From Endothia cerciana (lineage: Eukaryota > Ascomycota > Sordariomycetes > Diaporthales > Cryphonectriaceae): a stretch of 64,000 nt of DNA. The stretch is taken from positions 248,001-312,000 of the forward strand of contig JALRMH010000039.1 of NCBI GenBank assembly GCA_026119935.1. Reading direction: 5' to 3'. The notes under the pieces were generated by a model that was not told the origin of the DNA, did no database searches, and worked only from the letters and a program-made list of their open reading frames with translations. The stretch's first letter is position 1, and the number at the start of each line of letters is the position of its first letter. This document shows, one piece after another, positions 58,472-64,000 of the stretch. A program made the translations under genes and the position numbers.

Positions 58472-58543
58472 GTGTTCGGTTCAGTATTCGGATGCTGGCA
58501 GTCGGAAATGCTTCGATCAACGCGCCAGGCGAAGATTTTCAAG

Positions 58544-58675
58544 ATGGATCCTATTTTTCTTCTCTTTTTCCTTGTGTCGACTGCGGTGTTTGCGGAGGAT
58601 GGAACTTGGAACGGTGGAGAGGTCGAGGAGTGTGAAAGGAGCCCACGGGTAATGGTTCTCCCAAGCCTGATTTAG
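58544..58675 (+). CDS. Doubtful short frame with signal-peptide-like start
   Basis: A 43-residue frame begins MDPIFLLFFLVSTAVFAEDG, which looks like a secretion signal. A GTAATG near 58650 could be a splice donor to an exon I could not define. It starts only 72 bases from the divergent minus-strand start at 58471, which weakens it. It may be a small secreted protein or chance. Confidence 0.2.
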   Translation: MDPIFLLFFLVSTAVFAEDGTWNGGEVEECERSPRVMVLPSLI

Positions 58676-59335
58676 ATTTCAACAGCAGTCGAAGTGTTCA
58701 TTTTAAAGGTTTTCATTTTGCAAGCGGTCCCTGCTGTGCATTTTGGACACACCTCAGAGTCAGGGAAGGGCGTCATCATACAATTCGAGAACAAAGATGC
58801 TAAAGGAAGCATGAGACACCCGGCGCTGTGGCTAGGTCAGACCAGCTGGATTTGCAAACATGTGTCTTTGTATCAGCCATGCCAGCCCACCATCTATGAT
58901 ATCTCACCAACTACCTTTCGCTCGGAGTCTGCCTGCCACGTATATCCGCGCGCAGTTCTCATTTCGAAAGAAACGTAGTGAGTATTTTCTGATGACAGAC
59001 CTCAACAAAGAGACGAGCAGAGGAAACAGAGACGCCGATATAGTTCCCATGCACTGGGTCTTGAAAAGCATGGAAGTCCACTCGACCCACCAGTGCGGAG
59101 TAGGAATATGTACAGAGCCAAGAGGCTTCGATTATACCACTCCTTTTAGGCCATCTAGACAGCGACGGTTGTCCTCGCTGTGAGATCTCGACTGTTGGCA
59201 CCGACTAAGAACCCATGTAGGTAAGCAATGTGCAGCACTAGGCGAGAGATGCTAGTTTGTCCTAAGCCTATTTGATGTGTAATTTTTTATGTCATAGGTT
59301 AAGCCCCCCCACTCCCGACGCCGACCCAGAGCGTC
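58676..59335. other. Intergenic region
   Basis: Nothing recognised. This is the 3' flank of the minus-strand DHA1 carrier. Confidence 0.45.
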
Positions 59336-61148
59336 TCACAAGTTCTTCGGCGGGAATTTGGTCCGTATCCATTCACCCTTCTTCAATATGTAGAACGGCA
59401 CGGGAACCATCGCCAATGCGATGAAGCCGAGCAGGCTATTTCCCCAGCCCAGTCCCAGCTTGGCATACATCTTCAGCCCAGCGAGGGGCAGGACGGCGCC
59501 GGCTATGGAGCGAATCACGGCATTTGCCGCGAGGGCGGAAGCAGCATAGGTCGTAAAGGCATCGACGAGGTACCTGCAGCGGACGAGTTTTAGCTCATGT
59601 GCAAAGGGTCTGGCAGGGGGGTCGGACAAGGACATCGGGGACTTACATCTGCAGTGCCATAAATATAACCAGGTTGCCGACACTGATCACCGCCGTTCCG
59701 ATGATGGGCACGATCCAGTGCACTCGGTACTGGGCCGACCAGCCATATATGAAAAAGCCTGCGGGGAGCAGGAATGCTCCGATGGGCAGCGGCTGCAGTC
59801 GGTACTCGGGCTTCATCCCTTGGCCCTCCTTGTCTGACATCTTCTTGAGGTGCCTATCCGACGTGAGCGAGAACAGCGCGAGGCCACCCAGAGAGCCAAC
59901 GCCCATGCCGATAAACACCAGGCCGGCGTCCTGCGTGCTGAAGCCGTAGCTTCCCTCGAAGACTTCCGTGACGGAGGTGAACATCAGGTAGAGGTATCCA
60001 TACACAACCGCCATGTAGACTGCAAAGAGTGAGACGATAGGTGAGCGCAGGAGCAGCTTGAGTGGGCGGATGATGCCGTGCTTGAAACGATCCTTGATGC
60101 TGAGGCCGTCGTCCAGTTTTGACCGCAGCATCTCGTTCCCCGTCTCCTTGCGCAGCTTGTCGACCTTGTGCTGCAGGATGACAGGTGCGTACGTCTCGCG
60201 CATGAACAGGACCATGAACACCGTGATGGAGCCCGCGAGGATGACGAGGACCCAGAACACCCACCGCCAGCCCTTGGCTGCGCTCAGGTACCCGCCCGCC
60301 ACCGGGCCGATGATGGGCCCCAGCAGGGGCCCGATGCTGAACGCGGCCATGGCGCCGGCGCGCTTCTCCTGCCTGATCATGTCGCCGATCGACCCGCCGC
60401 CGTTTGTGAGCGGACAGGACCCGAAGACGCCGCTTAAGAAGCGGAACGCGAGGAGGGCGTTCAGGCTGGGCGCGACGGCGCACGCGACCAGGAACACGGT
60501 GAAGCACACGTTGCAAATGTTGTACACGGGGGCCCGGCCGTAGATCTCGGACATGGGCGCGATGATCAGCGGTCCAAAGGCAAAGCCCAGGATGTAGACG
60601 GACACGACGAACGAGGCGAGCTCGTCGCTGTCGGAGCCGAAGTCGGCCATGAGCTCCGGGACGCCGGGGGCGAAGATGGAGGAGGCGAGAGGCGTGGAGA
60701 AGGTGAGCATGGAGATGATCATGCAGTTGACCACCTTGCGCCAGGTAGGCCAGTTGTATGGGTTTGAGGGGTCGGTGTCGGAGTCCCACCATATTACATT
60801 GGGGTCTTCCCCCGTCTCCTCGCCTTTTTTTGAGTCGCCTAGGACTCTGCCCTTCTCTAGATCGACGGCGTCGCCCTTATGTGCGGCATGACTCCTACTC
60901 TTTGCGAGCGCAAGGCTCCGCTGCCCGTCTTGCTCGTCGAAGACATAGCCCACGTTGGACGGAACGTCTGCATCGTGGTCTCCTGCGAGTGCGTCTTCGA
61001 TCTTCTTCTTGAGCTCCAGGTCGGCATCGACCTCGTCGTCGAGTGGTCTCTCGGTGTCCGTCTCTGTGATGCTCCCTGCGGTCTGATTGTCCGTCACCGC
61101 GCCATCCTCCTGTTGGTGGTGGTGGTGCTCCTCGTTGGCACCGGCCAT
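59336..61148 (-). CDS. DHA1-type MFS multidrug transporter with long N-terminal tail
   Basis: Two exons (61148-59647 and 59573-59336) with a 73-nt phase-2 intron give 579 residues. The first ~130 residues are a charged cytosolic tail with a His/Gln run, ending in [19 protein letters not shown], the usual entry to helix 1. Helices show [17 protein letters not shown], the loop motif [52 protein letters not shown] and [20 protein letters not shown]. These are classical marks of the fungal DHA1 branch that includes polyamine and drug exporters (Flu1/Tpo1-like). Exon 2 supplies helices 11-12 ([19 protein letters not shown]). Plasma-membrane efflux is likely; the substrate is unknown. Confidence 0.9.
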
Positions 61149-63487
61149 TGAGGGCTGAAACTGTCCCTGAGACTGTGTGTAACGGTATCAGCCATCTCAA
61201 CTGCGGGACTGCGTAGCGCTTGTAGACTTTGGGTTTACTGGGCAAGTTCTTGGCCGCCAGACTAGAAGTTCGAAGCCTGGATGGATGTTCATATACTTAC
61301 CCTGTACTCCTCCTATATTAGGTGGACAGACCCCTGAAGACACCCGGCGCGGGTGCTGCCGAGAAGCTAACCTTCACCGTTGGGGAGGGGGGGGGGGGTG
61401 TTCTGAGAAGTCTAGTTGCCCGAGTCCACCGTCAAAGACTTGTAACATTCCCAACGTCTGGTGCAGGGAGGTGTACAAAGCTGTTCACACTCGAGGACAC
61501 CAGATGAAGCCGGGCACGAGGCACCAACATTGTATTATACCCCGTACCGTGACCAAAAGAGAGGACGAACCGAAGCTCGTTCCGAAGGAGAATGCGAATA
61601 CGAAAGTAGCGTGTCGCTCCCCAGCGCACCACCGGACTGGCACAAGACCCCGAAACGAAGGTTCTTCTTGATCAAATCGAACCTAAAGAGCTGGATATGT
61701 AGCTAGATACTTCTCATTGCCTATTCCATTGCCCGAATCCCGTTGCACAAGTCTGAGGCACGGATCGTGGGTATACCAGAACGTAGGTAGGCCGTCGATA
61801 ATGTTATACTGCCTCCATTCCCGAAGCGGGTGGGTATCCAGGCCCACGAGCGCATAACAACTTCTGCATACCTTCTAGCTCATTCCCATTAGGCCAGGGC
61901 TACCACCTATACCAAGGGAGGGAAGACCGCCCTCAATCCGTAACATGTAACTTCAGGCTGCTAGACATGACCGATCAAGAGAGGCACTAGGCCGAGGGGC
62001 CTATCCCCACTTACGTGAATCCAGAGGGACTTACAGTAGTATTCCCAAGTTTGGGTCGCCTTGCATCTATCTGACCAATCCGTCACTGATTCGCCATGAC
62101 AATCCTCAAGATCTACATACATAAGTAGATGCACTATTTAGACGCAGTGTCACCCAGCCTGCGCGTGCGATCTGCGGACACGGCATTGGGGAGTTCTTGT
62201 CGGGTCGATATACATACTTCGACCACCGGGGCATGTATAGCACCCTATTTAACCCCCCCTCCCCCGAGACTATCATCAGCCTTCAAGGTTTAGGATACAT
62301 TTGGTACTGCCCCGCAGTCAGACCCCACCCGGCTCGTGTGTTGGCCTTAACGTGTACTTCAAGCCGGCAAGGCGTCCCAGCGCATCGTCGTGCCCGTTCG
62401 GCTGGGACCTTGAGGCTCTGACCTCTGTCCTTGCACACGGGTCTGCGTGCTTACCTAGGTGCTTGCCTTCCCGGTGAGCATCTCGGCCTGCCTATCGCGG
62501 CTCTTCTGTGACCTGTAGACAGATTCACCGCTGGCCATACTGCGTAAATATCTCACAAGTATGACAGGCGTCTTCCATGTCTCTTCTGATTCCGATCGGG
62601 GCAGAGCAGACAGGCAGAGGGGAGACGGGCGCGAGCTCATGTACCACAACGTCTCGGGGGACGCCTCGATCTTCCTCGTTTTCCCTTCTTTTCTCTAAGA
62701 CCAAAAAAAAAACCAAAATTCAATACTACAGACAAAAAGGGGCCAAAGGAGCCCTCCGGCGAAGGGGTGGGACCGAGTCAAACATGAGGCGTACCACCAA
62801 AGGAGACATTCCCATTTCACAAACGTCAAAGCCCAGGAGGGAGAGGAAGGGGGAAGGTTGGCGGCTTCTCAGCAGTGTCACAAGCGCTGCGAGGTAGAGA
62901 TACCTGTGTGTGTATCTACTCCGTGGAACCAGATACCCCTTCTAAATTATAGACTGTGGCGTTGCTGCGACTGATCGGCCGGTTGGCAGATGGACGGCGC
63001 ATAGACGGCGCATGGACGGCGCATGGCCGGCCTCGGGTGAAGACGGAACGAGCCACAGTATCACTCGCCAGAGCCGAGGCTTGCCGGAGACGAAACCGTT
63101 CTCGTCCCCCAACCCGTCAACTCTTCACGGTAGTACCCTGATTGAGATTCGTGCTCACTTTTCATATTTCACACCTCATATTCTGACTCTACTTCTGAGA
63201 AGATAATAACGGCCAATATAATTCCCTCGGCGGCCGAGGTTTCCAGTATATCTCCGCTGCAGGCGCAATGGCTTCCGGAATATTAGACTTGCATGAAGAT
63301 GAGGGTTCCGAGCTCATGATGGATTTCATTGCAATCTACCACTTCTATCTGCCGGATTAAGACACGGAAGACCCAAGGCAAGGGAAACGGAAACCGAATC
63401 TCTTTTCCTGGAAATACAGCAACACACACCTCCCGCTCCTCTACTTATCCTGGGCCGCCTACGACACACACACACACACGCATGAAC
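61149..63487. other. 2.3-kb intergenic region
   Basis: This is the promoter of the DHA1 carrier, then a long stretch with no recognised gene, then the 3' flank of pyruvate kinase. It contains a 12-base G run at 61387-61398, a C-rich tract near 62252-62266, and an AC microsatellite at 63464-63479. Confidence 0.45.
63464..63479. repeat. AC dinucleotide microsatellite
   Basis: About eight tandem AC units just downstream of the pyruvate kinase stop codon, likely in its 3' untranslated region. Confidence 0.8.
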
Positions 63488-64000
63488 TTATTTGTCCAGC
63501 GCACCAATCCCCAGGTGCTCGGTGTCAGCCTTGACAATCCGCAGCGTGTTGGTGTTGCCCATGCCGCCCTTCCAGCCCTGGACGACCACGACGGTGTCGT
63601 TCTTGGACAGGACGTTGAGCTCCAACGCCTTGGAGACACCCCACTTGATCCGCCGGTCGACGTCCTCCTGCCAGTTCACCTTGGAGAAATCGGGCTTGTC
63701 CTCGGGGAAGTGGAAGGGGTACACGCCACGGTACAAGTGACCGTACCGCGAGGCAGAGGCATTCCGGGTCACCATGAAGATGGGACACACGGGTCGGTAC
63801 TTGGACAGCAGGCGGGCGGAATCGCCAGAGGTGGAGAGGACGATGATGCCGCCGGCGTTGAGGTCGAGGGATGCGCGGACGGCAGACATGGCACACGACT
63901 CGACGACGCTGATGGGGCGCTTGATGAGCGAGCAAAGCTCCTCGAAGTGGGAGACGTATGGGATGGTGTTCTCGGCCTTCAGGCAGGCTGTGAAGGTGGG
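63488..64000 (-). CDS. pyk: Pyruvate kinase, C-terminal part (runs off the window)
   Basis: The frame is open from the window edge at 64000 to the TAA at 63488 and gives the last 170 residues. It covers the end of the barrel and the C-terminal domain: [82 protein letters not shown] and the end [13 protein letters not shown]. These match fungal pyruvate kinase, which makes pyruvate and ATP from phosphoenolpyruvate and ADP in the cytosol. The 5' part with the active site lies beyond the window. Confidence 0.95.
   Translation of the reverse strand, partial: PTFTACLKAENTIPYVSHFEELCSLIKRPISVVESCAMSAVRASLDLNAGGIIVLSTSGDSARLLSKYRPVCPIFMVTRNASASRYGHLYRGVYPFHFPEDKPDFSKVNWQEDVDRRIKWGVSKALELNVLSKNDTVVVVQGWKGGMGNTNTLRIVKADTEHLGIGALDK

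Noticed and set aside
51177..61148. Secondary-metabolite gene cluster
   Set aside because: Transporters are present, but there is no polyketide, peptide or terpene synthase, no P450 and no cluster-type regulator.
1..64000. tRNA, rRNA genes or CRISPR arrays
   Set aside because: No sequence with tRNA arms, rRNA similarity or regularly spaced repeats was seen; the genome is eukaryotic.

Overview
This is a piece of a filamentous ascomycete nuclear genome (Pezizomycotina, most like Sordariomycetes). The genes carry short GT-AG introns of about 50-150 nt with fungal branch sites, most coding regions are GC-rich, and several families are typically fungal (SWR1 subunit Swc3, Rds1-like secreted ferritin fold, HeLo-like and NWD domains of fungal STAND proteins, Dal5-type and DHA1-type MFS carriers). 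A transposon copy shows the C-to-T decay expected from repeat-induced point mutation (RIP). I built the spliced models by hand: each intron was placed so that the reading phase closes and the joined protein continues the family pattern.

Layout. 1-8.4 kb is gene-poor. It holds a RIP-decayed Mutator-like (MULE) element with perfect 54-bp terminal inverted repeats (2059-5069) and a small secreted cysteine-rich protein (5828-6046). 8.5-13.6 kb carries an ABHD12-like alpha/beta hydrolase and Swc3. 13.6-21.1 kb mixes decayed and intact genes: an NWD-type NLR N-terminal relic, an intact MFS carrier, PHD-finger and protein-kinase relics, and an intact orphan Ulp1-like (C48) protease. 22.2-33.5 kb has an FBXO21-like F-box protein, an Rds1-like protein, a large membrane-anchored amidohydrolase and an unrecognised coiled-coil protein.

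34.3-36.9 kb holds the most unusual gene. Its 816-residue product joins an N-terminal HeLo-like (fungal STAND N-terminal) domain, a long disordered linker and a C-terminal Rho-type GTPase. The GTPase lacks the residues for hydrolysis and ends without a CaaX box.

39-47.1 kb is a housekeeping block: PRP17/CDC40, ERV14, methionine aminopeptidase 1 and kynurenine 3-monooxygenase. 47.3-61.1 kb contains a small single-pass membrane protein, a Dal5-type carrier, a small putative mitochondrial membrane protein, two DHA1-type carriers and a weak Cys-rich gene model. The window ends inside pyruvate kinase on the minus strand.

The genes do not form one pathway or a biosynthetic cluster. The recurring theme is remains and derivatives of the fungal STAND/cell-death repertoire (NWD relic, HeLo-Rho fusion) and other fast-evolving genes placed between conserved single-copy genes. 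I saw no rRNA, tRNA or CRISPR array.
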